64,000 nt of DNA, from NCBI GenBank assembly GCA_041653635.1, contig JBAZFC010000001.1, forward strand, positions 682,001 to 746,000, read 5' to 3'. Positions 26,352 to 34,893 of this stretch are shown in pieces. Numbering within the stretch: the stretch's first letter is position 1; each line of letters opens with the position of its first letter. Under the pieces are notes generated by a model. It worked only from the letters and a program-made list of their open reading frames with translations, searched no databases and was not told the origin of the DNA. The DNA is from CAIXOA01 sp041653635. GTDB taxonomy: Archaea > Micrarchaeota > Micrarchaeia > Anstonellales > Bilamarchaeaceae. The position numbers were made by a program, and so were the translations under genes.

Positions 26352-27176
26352 CTATTTTACTTTGGGCAGCCTGCCCCTGTAATGCCAGCACACCAGCGCC
26401 AGCAGCACATAAACCAGCGGCGAAAGCCATCCGAATTCCCCCGTAATAAGTTCGGTGGAAGGCGTCTGCACGGTTAGCGCGGGATAAAACGCCTGTATGA
26501 AATAATTCCAGAATCCGTGGAACAGCACCGCAACCCATACGCTCCCGGATTTTAGCCGCAGCCATGCGAGCACCACGCCCGCCCCTATCACCGAGGGCGT
26601 AAATGTGAGCAGCGAGAACCAGAGCGAGCCCACCCCGTGGTAGCTACCGAATATGATGAGCGGGAAGTGCCACACCGCCCATATCGCGCCGCTCAGCAAT
26701 GCAAGTTTGGTAAAACTCATGAATTTTGACATTTCAGGAACGAGCAGGCCGCGCCAGCCCAGCTCCTCCCCGAACGCCGCGAATATGTTGAACGCAAGGA
26801 GCCAGGCAAACATGGGCAGGAATGAAACCGAGAACATCTCCGCCGCCTTTTCATAGTTGAACTCCCCCACCGTGAGCCATACCGAGCCGAACATCACCAG
26901 CCCGAGCACAATTGGCAGGAAGATACCAACCAGCAGCCATTTCCTGTCCCCCAGCCCCAGGCCGAACCCCGCGAGGTTCCTCTGCCAATAAAGCCGCGTC
27001 AAAACCGCGGCAACCGCGGGGCACCACATCAGCATGATGGTGAATATGCCTGCATCATGCGGAGTTGCGGCGTTTGCGATTAGATAATAGAAAACCGAGC
27101 TGAATGCGAATGCCAGCACAATAAAAGTCAGCACTTCCCTGCGCGCCAGGCCTTCGGGGCCGTATGCCATGCGCAT
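26352..27176 (-). CDS. CPBP-family intramembrane metalloprotease
   Basis: A 274-aa multi-pass protein with about eight hydrophobic segments. It has the three CPBP (Abi/CAAX-like) motifs: AFGEELGWRGLL (E-E-x3-R, about 135-146), AIWAVWHFPLI (conserved His, about 165-175) and VLFHGFWNYF (His, about 220-229). These residues form the metal or catalytic site of Rce1-type glutamic/metallo proteases. Substrates in archaea are mostly unknown; immunity to bacteriocins and prenylated-protein processing are family roles elsewhere. The start could be ATG 27176 or 27170; a TATA-like CTTTAACC upstream on the minus strand favours a leaderless start here. The gene is divergent from that at 27221. Confidence 0.88.
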   Translation of the reverse strand: MRMAYGPEGLARREVLTFIVLAFAFSSVFYYLIANAATPHDAGIFTIMLMWCPAVAAVLTRLYWQRNLAGFGLGLGDRKWLLVGIFLPIVLGLVMFGSVWLTVGEFNYEKAAEMFSVSFLPMFAWLLAFNIFAAFGEELGWRGLLVPEMSKFMSFTKLALLSGAIWAVWHFPLIIFGSYHGVGSLWFSLLTFTPSVIGAGVVLAWLRLKSGSVWVAVLFHGFWNYFIQAFYPALTVQTPSTELITGEFGWLSPLVYVLLALVCWHYRGRLPKVK

Positions 27177-27220
27177 TAGATGCAATCAAGGTTAAAGAAT
27201 TTTTGCCCGCAACGTTCTGC

Positions 27221-27925
27221 ATGGAAAAGCGCACGCTCATCATAATGCTTGCAATATTGTTTGCATTCGCAATCCTGCTGGCAATCTTTCTGGGCCCTAA
27301 GCCGGACCCGCACTATGCCTACCAGCAGGCGTTGAAGGACGCCGCAAGAAACGATTCTTCACGGATAGTGCGCACCCTCACTCCGATAAACGATGAGAAC
27401 GGCAATCTAATCCGCGATTCCGAGGGGAACGTGCTTTTCGCCACCTGGACCTCCTGGGGAGGGTACGATTCAATGGAAGGGAAAGAGATGAACCTCTCGG
27501 TGGAGGTGTGGGTTGCCGTGGGGCACGAGCTCAGGGATTTCTGCACCGCCCTTCCGGAGAATGGCTGGATGCTGCGCACCGAGCAGGAGATGGGGCTCCC
27601 GCCCGGAAACAACAAGACCAGGTTCGTGGAGATGTACGTGAATCCGCAGGACATCTTCCGCCCCTGCGCCGACCCTGAAATAAATGATGCGGAGTGCGGA
27701 TTCGCATTCCCGGAAAACACCCCCGCCGAATACCGTGAATGGTTCCTCAGCCTCCAGTCCCGTTCCTACGGGGAGAACGGCTACCCCTGGACGCGCCTTG
27801 GATACACATATGACTGGGGCAGCCTAAACCACGTGGGCTTATCCGAATACGTAGTTAAGCCCGGCTCGGAAGTCCGCATAGCGGGCGTTTATCCGAGTGC
27901 AGAGTACTGCGCAAAGGCATCATGA
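27221..27925 (+). CDS. Exported or membrane-anchored protein of unknown function
   Basis: A 234-aa protein with one N-terminal hydrophobic segment (about 5-25, IMLAILFAFAILLAIFLG) and no lipobox, so it is probably a type II membrane protein or uncleaved signal anchor with about 205 exported residues. Three cysteines occur in the exported part (one in FCTALPENG, two around FRPCADPEINDAECGF) and one near the end. ATG 27221 is chosen because it starts the hydrophobic segment; longer in-frame starts run into the divergent promoter region. I see no recognised domain. Confidence 0.65.
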   Translation: MEKRTLIIMLAILFAFAILLAIFLGPKPDPHYAYQQALKDAARNDSSRIVRTLTPINDENGNLIRDSEGNVLFATWTSWGGYDSMEGKEMNLSVEVWVAVGHELRDFCTALPENGWMLRTEQEMGLPPGNNKTRFVEMYVNPQDIFRPCADPEINDAECGFAFPENTPAEYREWFLSLQSRSYGENGYPWTRLGYTYDWGSLNHVGLSEYVVKPGSEVRIAGVYPSAEYCAKAS

Positions 27926-27978
27926 AATCCCGCCGTCCCTCCACCCAGCATGGCTCATTCCGCTGCCGTCCGGGCATA

Positions 27979-27992
27979 CCCTTTAAAATCTC
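27979..27992 (+). promoter_or_regulatory. TATA-like element before the beta-helix gene
   Basis: CCCTTTAAAATCTC lies about 55 bases before the ATG at 28039 and is the best TATA-like sequence in the 113-base gap. Confidence 0.35.
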
Positions 27993-28038
27993 ATTTCCCC
28001 AGCCAATCTGGCGTAATATTGCACGCCAGGTCTTTCCT

Positions 28039-31000
28039 ATGCGGAATTCACTCTTGGTCTTGGTCGGGATGGTGCTGCTCGCGAATTTTGGATTCCCTGC
28101 CATTATCTATGTAAATATGACCGATGGCGCCGCCTGCGGTGCCGTTGGCGCCACGTATGACCTGATACAGGACGCGATAGACGCCTCCTCTGATGGGGAC
28201 ACGATAATAGTCTGCAACGAGACGGCCCCGTACGAGCAGAACTTTGAGATATACCGGTCCATAAACATCTATGGCCAGGAATCCGGCGTGGTCCTCAGGC
28301 CCGCAATCGGGAACCCCATAGTCATAGTCAACAATGATTCCATAAACATGACCAACTTCACCATAGAGAATGCAAACAACAATGATGCGGTGATAATTTA
28401 TGCAAATAAGGACAACATCTACGGCAACGTGATAAGGAACAGCCTTGTCGGGGTTGAAATCCGCGGCGGCCCGCGTCAGTTCAACAACATCTCCGGCAAC
28501 GCCTTTTCAAACATAAGCAGCATCGCCATCTTCCTCAATGCCTCTTCCAGCAGCATCAACGGCACCACCGTCTCCTACAACACGCTCACGAATGGCAGCG
28601 GCAGGGCGTTCTATGCCCACATAGATTCCGGCAGCATATCCAACCTGACCTTCATTGGAAACAACGCGAGCGGGTACGAGTTTGGCGTGGACGACGATGG
28701 CTCCAACAACAGCATATACGCGAACAACACCATGACCAACTGCAGCTCCTCCTTCATCGCGGATGGGATGAACAACTCGCTCATCTCCGGGAACAGTGTA
28801 AGCGGGAGCACCAACCGCGTGTTCACCCTCACGGGCTGCACCAGCAACACGATTCGCGACAATTTCGTGTCCAACAACACCGGATCCTTGAACGACACCG
28901 GCTTCCTCATATACCACGGTTCCAGCTACAACGTGCTCATAAACAACACCGCGCAGAGCAGCACCCCCTACGGCTTTCATGTGCTCTGGGACTCAAACTT
29001 CAACAACCTGACCAACAACACCGCGGCATACAACGACAACACCGGGATAGTCGTTGAGGCGTCCTACAACAATACGCTCCTCAACAACAGCGCCTACAAC
29101 AACACCGGCTATGCCGCCTTCTACATATATACGGGCGGCGGGAACACCCTTGAGAACAACACCGCCTACTATAGCCCGTACGGCATCTCCGTCATAAATA
29201 CGTTCAACAATACGCTATCCGGCAACGGAGCATACAGCAACATCATCGACGGAGTGCAGCTCATCAACGCGACCTACTGCAACCTCACGGGCAACAACGC
29301 GTCCCATAACACCAACGACGGTTTCGCCCTCTACGATTCCAGCAACTTCAACATTTTCAATTCCAACATAGCGGAGCACAACGGCCATGAGGACGACACA
29401 TATGCATTCAACGGAATCCTCCTTGACCACAGCAGCGGCAACAATTTCACCGGCGATTTCCTGTACAACAACACCGACTTGGGCATCTACCTCAACACCT
29501 CTGCGAACAACACCTTCAACGGCTCCATCTCATCCTTCAACGACATAGGCGGGGTCTACACTTTCGAATCGGACTACAATATATTCACCAACATAACCGC
29601 TAACGGCAACCTTGGCTATGGCTTCTACCTCCAGGGCTCGTCCGGCAACAACTTGAGCTCCGTTGAGGTGTACGACAACTTCGGCTACGGCATCATCCTT
29701 GAGGACTATGCCGACAACAACACCATCTCCGATTCCAACATATACAGCAGCCTGATATACGGCATAGAGCTGTACAACAGCTCCAGCAACCTCATCAACA
29801 ACACGAACGTTTCCCTCATCTACCTCGCGGGCGTCGCCCTGACCGAAAGCAGCGGGGGAAACGAGCTGGTCGGCCTGAACGTATCTGGCAACAGCGCCGT
29901 AGGCATCCTGATATCCGTTGAGGAGCAGAACAGCATAACAAACAGCGTGGCCGCGGAGAACGAATTGTTTGACGTACTGCCTCTCGCCTGCTTCAGCGGC
30001 GCCATTGACAACGTGACCGGCTCCGGCGACAGGTCCATAAACTATTCCAACTCCTCGGTGAACTGGCAGGATTTCGAGGCGTCCGAAATCCTCCTCTGCA
30101 ATGCCAACTATTCCAACCTGACCAACGTCACGGTGCACGGCTCCGACGAATTCAACAACAACGCCTTTGTCATATGGGACAGCAACCATCTGAATATAAC
30201 CAACTCCAACTCCTCCGGCAACTATATGGGCTTCTATATCTACGGAGGCCAGAACGCCAGCTTAACCAACAACACCGCCATGAACACAAGCTTCGGCGGC
30301 ATTGTCCTGGAGTATTCTCCGAACGCCACCATACGCGGCTCCACCATCGGAAATAACTTCGCGGACGACACGGTCGTATTCGGGCTGGGCGAAGAGCGGG
30401 TTGGCATAACGCTCTGGGATTCCCAGGACGTGGCCATGTATAACAATTCCATAACAGACATATGGAACTCCAGCGCGTTCCTCCTAGAGGCGCAGTCAAG
30501 CACCGAGGGATTCTACAACAACACCATAACCAACGCGACAATCGGCATAAAGGTCAGCGACGCCACGATCATCATCACCGGGTTCAATTACCTGCATGAC
30601 ATCCCGGCGGAAGGCAGCGACATATACGTGGAAGGGGACGGATACCTCAATGCGATGGACCACCTGATGGTGACTGATTACCTCAACTATTCCATATACG
30701 CCCAGAACATAATGGCGAAGTCCGTCAACCTGTCCGCCACCGCGCTGTCCATAAACGGCACCAATTTCAACGTCACGCCATCGGGCACGCTGGGCGCGAG
30801 GGTCCTGAAGACGCCGGGGATGTACGGCGCGCTCAACGTGACCTCGCTGGGCGCCGGAGCCGCAGCCAATGTAATCCTTTCATATAACGACTCGGATGTA
30901 ACTGACTCTGGCTATTCATCCATCGGGATGGGCGCGTATTCCGGCAGCTGGGCCAACCTCGGCAGCACGGAGACCGACACAATCGCCCATACGGTGAGGA

Positions 31001-31806
31001 AGGAGGGCATAGCCTCGTTCAGCTATCTGGTGCCGATTGCGTACACGCCGGCCCCGGCCAGTTCCTCCAGCCACGGCAAGAAGGACATAGACCTGAGCTA
31101 CGCCTTCAACTGCTCAAGCGGCAGGCTTGTGGTAATGGCGTCCTATTCCGACAACCCAATAAGCGGCCTTGTGATAACCCTCTTCAGGGGCAGCCGCGTG
31201 GAAGCCGACCGGATTACGGATGCCAGCGGCAGGGCCGCATTCACCCTTTCCCAGGACGGGGCATACGAGGCATTGTCCGAAACCACCAGCGCCTATTCCA
31301 GCGAGGACCTGATCCTCGGCACCCTGCGCATGTGCCCTGCCGAAGGCGCAGCGGAGGAAGAGGACACAACGCTTGAGCAGGCGATTGCAGCCCTGGGCGC
31401 GAACCAGACCGGAGAAGAAGGCCAGCAAGTCACATCTGCCGAGCCGCAGCCCGAAGGCCCGACAAGGGAGGACGCCCTCGCCGCAATAGCCGCGGCGCAG
31501 TCCGCAATCTCCGCCGCGGCGGATGCTGGCAAGGACGTGGCTGATGCGCAGGCGAAATTGCAGCAGGCCAACGATGCCCTCGCGCAGAACGAGTATGCGA
31601 GTGCGGTGCAATTCGCAAGGGAAGCCGAACTACTTGCAGGGAATGCGCAGGCGAGGGAAATAGGCACCCCCGCCCCCGGCACCCAGCTACCTGCATCCGG
31701 TTCCCAGCCGGCAGCTGGCATTGACTGGGCGCTCATAATCGGCGTATTGGCGGTGCTGCTGGCGATTGCGGCCGGTGCCTACTATCTGCTCGCCAAAAGG
31801 AAATAG
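28039..31806 (+). CDS. Giant NosD-like parallel beta-helix surface protein
   Basis: A 1255-aa exported protein. After a signal peptide (1-21) comes YDLIQDAIDASSDGDTIIVC, the usual opening of NosD/pectate-lyase-like right-handed beta-helix domains. About 900 residues of roughly 22-26-residue coils follow, rich in Asn-Asn-Thr and Gly-Ile/Val (N-N-T-x4-N-x-x-G-I-x-L). Many N-x-S/T sequons are available for N-glycosylation. Near 1030-1100 is a carboxypeptidase-regulatory-like domain (LVVMASYSDNPISGLVITLF). Then come an Ala/Gln-rich helical segment (about 1135-1205) and a single C-terminal span (IIGVLAVLLAIAAGAYYLL) with a KRK tail. This is a cell-surface anchored protein, perhaps an adhesin or polysaccharide-active enzyme; catalytic residues are not identifiable by eye. 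Confidence 0.9.
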   Translation: MRNSLLVLVGMVLLANFGFPAIIYVNMTDGAACGAVGATYDLIQDAIDASSDGDTIIVCNETAPYEQNFEIYRSINIYGQESGVVLRPAIGNPIVIVNNDSINMTNFTIENANNNDAVIIYANKDNIYGNVIRNSLVGVEIRGGPRQFNNISGNAFSNISSIAIFLNASSSSINGTTVSYNTLTNGSGRAFYAHIDSGSISNLTFIGNNASGYEFGVDDDGSNNSIYANNTMTNCSSSFIADGMNNSLISGNSVSGSTNRVFTLTGCTSNTIRDNFVSNNTGSLNDTGFLIYHGSSYNVLINNTAQSSTPYGFHVLWDSNFNNLTNNTAAYNDNTGIVVEASYNNTLLNNSAYNNTGYAAFYIYTGGGNTLENNTAYYSPYGISVINTFNNTLSGNGAYSNIIDGVQLINATYCNLTGNNASHNTNDGFALYDSSNFNIFNSNIAEHNGHEDDTYAFNGILLDHSSGNNFTGDFLYNNTDLGIYLNTSANNTFNGSISSFNDIGGVYTFESDYNIFTNITANGNLGYGFYLQGSSGNNLSSVEVYDNFGYGIILEDYADNNTISDSNIYSSLIYGIELYNSSSNLINNTNVSLIYLAGVALTESSGGNELVGLNVSGNSAVGILISVEEQNSITNSVAAENELFDVLPLACFSGAIDNVTGSGDRSINYSNSSVNWQDFEASEILLCNANYSNLTNVTVHGSDEFNNNAFVIWDSNHLNITNSNSSGNYMGFYIYGGQNASLTNNTAMNTSFGGIVLEYSPNATIRGSTIGNNFADDTVVFGLGEERVGITLWDSQDVAMYNNSITDIWNSSAFLLEAQSSTEGFYNNTITNATIGIKVSDATIIITGFNYLHDIPAEGSDIYVEGDGYLNAMDHLMVTDYLNYSIYAQNIMAKSVNLSATALSINGTNFNVTPSGTLGARVLKTPGMYGALNVTSLGAGAAANVILSYNDSDVTDSGYSSIGMGAYSGSWANLGSTETDTIAHTVRKEGIASFSYLVPIAYTPAPASSSSHGKKDIDLSYAFNCSSGRLVVMASYSDNPISGLVITLFRGSRVEADRITDASGRAAFTLSQDGAYEALSETTSAYSSEDLILGTLRMCPAEGAAEEEDTTLEQAIAALGANQTGEEGQQVTSAEPQPEGPTREDALAAIAAAQSAISAAADAGKDVADAQAKLQQANDALAQNEYASAVQFAREAELLAGNAQAREIGTPAPGTQLPASGSQPAAGIDWALIIGVLAVLLAIAAGAYYLLAKRK

Positions 31807-31831
31807 GGTTTTGCGGCTGGCAGAGTGCAGA

Positions 31832-31845
31832 TATCAATTTAAACA
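31832..31845 (+). promoter_or_regulatory. TATA-type promoter of the flavoprotein gene
   Basis: ATCAATTTAAACAT lies about 25 bases before the ATG at 31865, predicting a leaderless transcript. Confidence 0.45.
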
Positions 31846-31864
31846 TTCCCGGAAAACCATCATC

Positions 31865-32764
31865 ATGCTTTCGGACAAGGACCTGATGAAGAAGCTGGGC
31901 GTAGATTCCAAAACCCTATCCATGTTCAAGCGGGTCCGCGCCTCAGCCATCGCGGAAGCGAAAAGGATGGCGAGGCCCAAAAAAGGAAAAATAAACGTGC
32001 TTGGCATCTCCGGCTCGGCGCGCGACAGGCTCGACACAGCGGCCGAGGATTCCAACTCCGAAGCGCTCCTCAAGGAATGCCTTTCCCACTGCAGGAAGAT
32101 GGGCGCGCGCACGGAATTAATCCCGCTCCGAAAATACGAAATCAAATACTGCAAGGCCTGCTACTCCACAACCAATACGCAATGCCATTTCTACTGCTCC
32201 TGCTACCCGCGCGGAAAGAACGGCGACGACATGACCAACATCCTTTATGACAAGGTAATCGCGGCGGACGCGATAATAATCGCAACCCCTGTCAATAATT
32301 TCAAAATATCCGCCCCTCTCGCTGATTTCCTGGACAGGTGCATAAGCCTGGACGGAAGCCTCAAGCCCGCAAACCCGGACGCTCCAAAGGACCGCGAACT
32401 CAACATAAAACACATGAAATACATAGAGCTCACCGCTGACCAGGAAATCCCTGGAAGCGGGACGCTCCGCCGCTTCCTCGGAAAAACCGCGGGCGTAATC
32501 GTAACCGGGCACGAGGCCGGCGCCTCGCTTGCGATAAGCAACCTCTTCATGGCGCTGAACCAGTTCGGGATGGTTTTCCCTCCGTTCAGCAGCATGTACG
32601 CCATGTCCTCAATCTGCAATTCCACATACGAGGACAAGAAAATAGTTCTCAGCAAATGCTTCATGGAGGAGACGGAACTCCTCGCAAAGAACGTGATGCG
32701 CTGCGCAAAAACCGCCCGCTCAGTGAAGCCCACGGACTGGGCCTATGATTACACTGCGGACTGA
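31865..32764 (+). CDS. NAD(P)H-dependent FMN reductase / flavodoxin-like protein
   Basis: A 299-aa flavoprotein of the NADPH-dependent FMN reductase superfamily. The phosphate-binding loop is GISGSARDRLDTAAEDSNSE (about 42-61, G-x-S-G-S-x-R ... S-N-S), and the isoalloxazine-contacting loop is IIATPVNNFKISAPLADFLDR (about 140-160). The segment KYCKACYSTTNTQCHFYCSC contains five cysteines in a C-x-x-C-x7-C-x3-C-x-C arrangement, similar to the cluster-binding region of iron-sulfur flavoproteins (Isf). An Fe-S cluster here is therefore plausible. Electron transfer or oxidative-stress roles are known for the family. It converges on the M42 peptidase with one base between stops. Confidence 0.82.
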   Translation: MLSDKDLMKKLGVDSKTLSMFKRVRASAIAEAKRMARPKKGKINVLGISGSARDRLDTAAEDSNSEALLKECLSHCRKMGARTELIPLRKYEIKYCKACYSTTNTQCHFYCSCYPRGKNGDDMTNILYDKVIAADAIIIATPVNNFKISAPLADFLDRCISLDGSLKPANPDAPKDRELNIKHMKYIELTADQEIPGSGTLRRFLGKTAGVIVTGHEAGASLAISNLFMALNQFGMVFPPFSSMYAMSSICNSTYEDKKIVLSKCFMEETELLAKNVMRCAKTARSVKPTDWAYDYTAD

Positions 32765-32765
32765 C

Positions 32766-33794
32766 TCACAATTCCTTGAGCATCCCCTTGAGCAGCGTTG
32801 TCTCCGCCCACACGTCGTCTTCATGCGCGACGCTCACGGTTGAATGTATATACCTCGTGGGCATGCACACCGCGAGGGAAGGGATGCCGCTCTTCACGTT
32901 GTGCACCGATGCCGCGTCCGTTGCCCCTCCGTCAAACACCTCCAGCTGGAACTTGATTTTGCCCCTCTTCGCAATCTTGATTGTCTTCTCCGCCAGCCGC
33001 TTGTCCGCGACGTTGCCGCGCCCTCCCGCCTCCAGGAGCGCAATGGCAGGCCCCTTGCCCAAGTAGATGGGCGCCTCCTCAGGCCGCACCTCAGGGTGGT
33101 CGCCAGCCACCGTGGTATCCACCGCAATGAATGCGCGCGGGTCCAGCCTGAAGCTCGCGGTCTTCGCCCCCTTCCCGAATGTGGAGACCTCCTCCTGCGA
33201 GGTCCCTATTAGCACCACGTTCGCCGGCAGCCCTTCCGCCAGTTTTGCGAGCACGTAGCACCCAAGCCGGTTGTCCAGCGCTTTTCCGGAGAACATCTTC
33301 TTCCCCATCCTGCGGAACTGCGTGTTGAACGTAATCGTATTCCCTATCTCTATCCCCAGTTCCTCCGCCTCCTTCCTGTCCGAAGCCCCGACGTCTATGA
33401 AAAGCCCCTTCGCCTCCACCGCCGCCTTCCTTTCCTCATCCTTCATTATGTGCGGCGGCTTGCTCCCTATGACGCCAGCGACCATCCCGTTCCCGGTCGC
33501 AACCGTCACCTGCTGGTTGATGAGCGTCCTGTCGTCTATCCCCCCGATTTTTATGAACCTGATGAAACCCTTTTCATCTATGTGCTTCACCATCAGCCCT
33601 ATCTCGTCCATGTGCGCCCCGAGTATAAGGGGGTTCTTCCCGATGGATTTGTACGCGAGCACGTTCCCGAAATTGTCTATTTCGGTTTTCAGCCCCCTCT
33701 TTTTGAACTCTCCTGCAAGAATCTTCGCCACCGCCCCTTCCTGGGAGCTCACACCGTCCGCTTCCGAAAGCTTCTTCATGAGTTCGTAGTCCAT
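32766..33794 (-). CDS. M42-family aminopeptidase (TET-type)
   Basis: A cytosolic metallo-aminopeptidase that forms large tetrahedral complexes in archaea and degrades peptides released by the proteasome. The metal ligands and catalytic residues are in the expected order: GAHMDE (H61, D63), GKALDNRLG (Asp), TSQEEVSTFG (catalytic Glu and ligand Glu), AVDTTVAGDHP (Asp) and TRYIHSTVS (final His). The family usually reads T-V-Q-E-E-V-G-x-R-G at the fourth motif, so STFGKGAKT is a variation. Length (342 aa) is normal. ATG 33794 follows a GGTG ribosome-binding site. Confidence 0.92.
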   Translation of the reverse strand: MDYELMKKLSEADGVSSQEGAVAKILAGEFKKRGLKTEIDNFGNVLAYKSIGKNPLILGAHMDEIGLMVKHIDEKGFIRFIKIGGIDDRTLINQQVTVATGNGMVAGVIGSKPPHIMKDEERKAAVEAKGLFIDVGASDRKEAEELGIEIGNTITFNTQFRRMGKKMFSGKALDNRLGCYVLAKLAEGLPANVVLIGTSQEEVSTFGKGAKTASFRLDPRAFIAVDTTVAGDHPEVRPEEAPIYLGKGPAIALLEAGGRGNVADKRLAEKTIKIAKRGKIKFQLEVFDGGATDAASVHNVKSGIPSLAVCMPTRYIHSTVSVAHEDDVWAETTLLKGMLKEL

Positions 33795-33865
33795 AGGAAC
33801 ACCGCACACCTATCTCTAATCAGGTTATTAACTTTTTCATAAATGGGGCGGCATAAAATTTGGAA

Positions 33866-33885
33866 GCCCCCTCCAGAGAGGGGGC
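33866..33885 (-). terminator. Hairpin terminator after the SPFH gene
   Basis: A perfect 8-bp stem GCCCCCTC / GAGGGGGC with a four-base loop, 8 bases beyond the stop of the minus-strand SPFH gene; on that strand it is followed by an AT-rich stretch ending AAATTTT. Confidence 0.75.
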
Positions 33886-33893
33886 AATCAACT

Positions 33894-34847
33894 CTATTCC
33901 CCAGGGCCCTTCTTCCCCTTCTGTTTCAGGGGGACGATGTTCGTCCCCGCCATCTCCGACATCACGTTCACGAGGTTGCTCTTGGAATCTATCACATACT
34001 TTGTCCCGTTCTCAAAGGAGTCCCTGAAAGTCTCCAGCGCCTTGTAGGTCTGCGCCTCGTTCCTGAAGTGTTTCTGTATGGCCTCGTTCACGATGCGCAC
34101 GCGGTTCGCCTCGGCTGCGGCAAGCGCCTCTATCTTCATCGCCTCGGCCTTCGCGAGCCTCTCAATCGCCTGCCCGTGCCCCTCGGCCTCCAGTATTTCA
34201 CTCTGCCTCTTCCCCTCGGCGACCTTGATGTATGCCCTCTTCTCCCCGTCCGCCTTGGTTTCGGTGGCGGTGGCCAGGTCCTGCGCGGCAATCTTCTCCT
34301 GTTCCGCCTTCACTACCTTGTTCATGGAATCCTGCACGTCCTGCGGGGGCTCAATCCTCTGCAGTTCCACGCGCAGGACGTCCACGCCGTAATTCTTCGT
34401 CTCCGTGTCCAGTATCTCCTCTATTCTGGTATTGATTATCGCCCTGTTCTCGTTCGCCTCTGTGAGCGACATCTGCCCGATGACCGCCCTCAGGGTGGTC
34501 TGCGCCAGCGTCATGAGCTGGCTCCTCACGTCGTTCACCTGGTAGAGGGAATTCTCCACATTCTGTATCCTATAGTATATGACCGCATCCACAATCGCGT
34601 TCAATTTATCCTTTGTAATCACATTCTGGGAGCCGATGTCTATCATGCGCTCCGTGGTGTTCACCATTATCATCCTGTCCACAAACGGGATGATGAATGT
34701 TATGCCCGCCCCCACGGTCCGGTTGTATTTCCCGAACCTCTCCACCACGCCCTTCTCCGTGGGTCTCACTATCCTTATGCTCATGAAAAGGATTAACAGC
34801 GCCAGGCACCCGACCACTATCATCAGCACAATATCCGTTGCAGCCAT
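33894..34847 (-). CDS. SPFH/band 7 (stomatin-like) membrane protein
   Basis: A 317-aa scaffold protein of membrane microdomains. One N-terminal span (about 6-24) is followed by the band 7 domain: RIVRPTEKGVVERFGKYNRT, then VDRMIMVNTTERMIDI and NYGVDVLRVELQRIEPP. An Ala/Glu/Lys-rich coiled-coil follows (about 190-260, AEGKRQSEILEAEGHGQA). This is the stomatin/HflK-like layout. In archaea the partner is usually an NfeD/STOPP protease, which is absent here; instead a PrsW-type membrane protease gene lies 46 bases upstream on the same strand. A TATA box (about 34881-34890, minus strand) precedes ATG 34847, so it may also be transcribed alone. Confidence 0.92.
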   Translation of the reverse strand: MAATDIVLMIVVGCLALLILFMSIRIVRPTEKGVVERFGKYNRTVGAGITFIIPFVDRMIMVNTTERMIDIGSQNVITKDKLNAIVDAVIYYRIQNVENSLYQVNDVRSQLMTLAQTTLRAVIGQMSLTEANENRAIINTRIEEILDTETKNYGVDVLRVELQRIEPPQDVQDSMNKVVKAEQEKIAAQDLATATETKADGEKRAYIKVAEGKRQSEILEAEGHGQAIERLAKAEAMKIEALAAAEANRVRIVNEAIQKHFRNEAQTYKALETFRDSFENGTKYVIDSKSNLVNVMSEMAGTNIVPLKQKGKKGPGE

Positions 34848-34893
34848 GTTTTTCCCCGCGTTTATTTCCCCGAAGTTGCTTAAATATTTATGC

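Noticed and set aside
28300..30300. Repeated AACAAC-type sequence as a CRISPR array or tandem DNA repeat
   Set aside because: The repetition comes from Asn-Asn-Thr codons of the beta-helix protein; there are no identical direct repeats with regular spacers.
33843..34796. Open frame of 317 codons on the plus strand opposite the SPFH gene
   Set aside because: The minus-strand frame is a clear stomatin homologue; the opposite frame is His/Leu/Arg-rich without family features.
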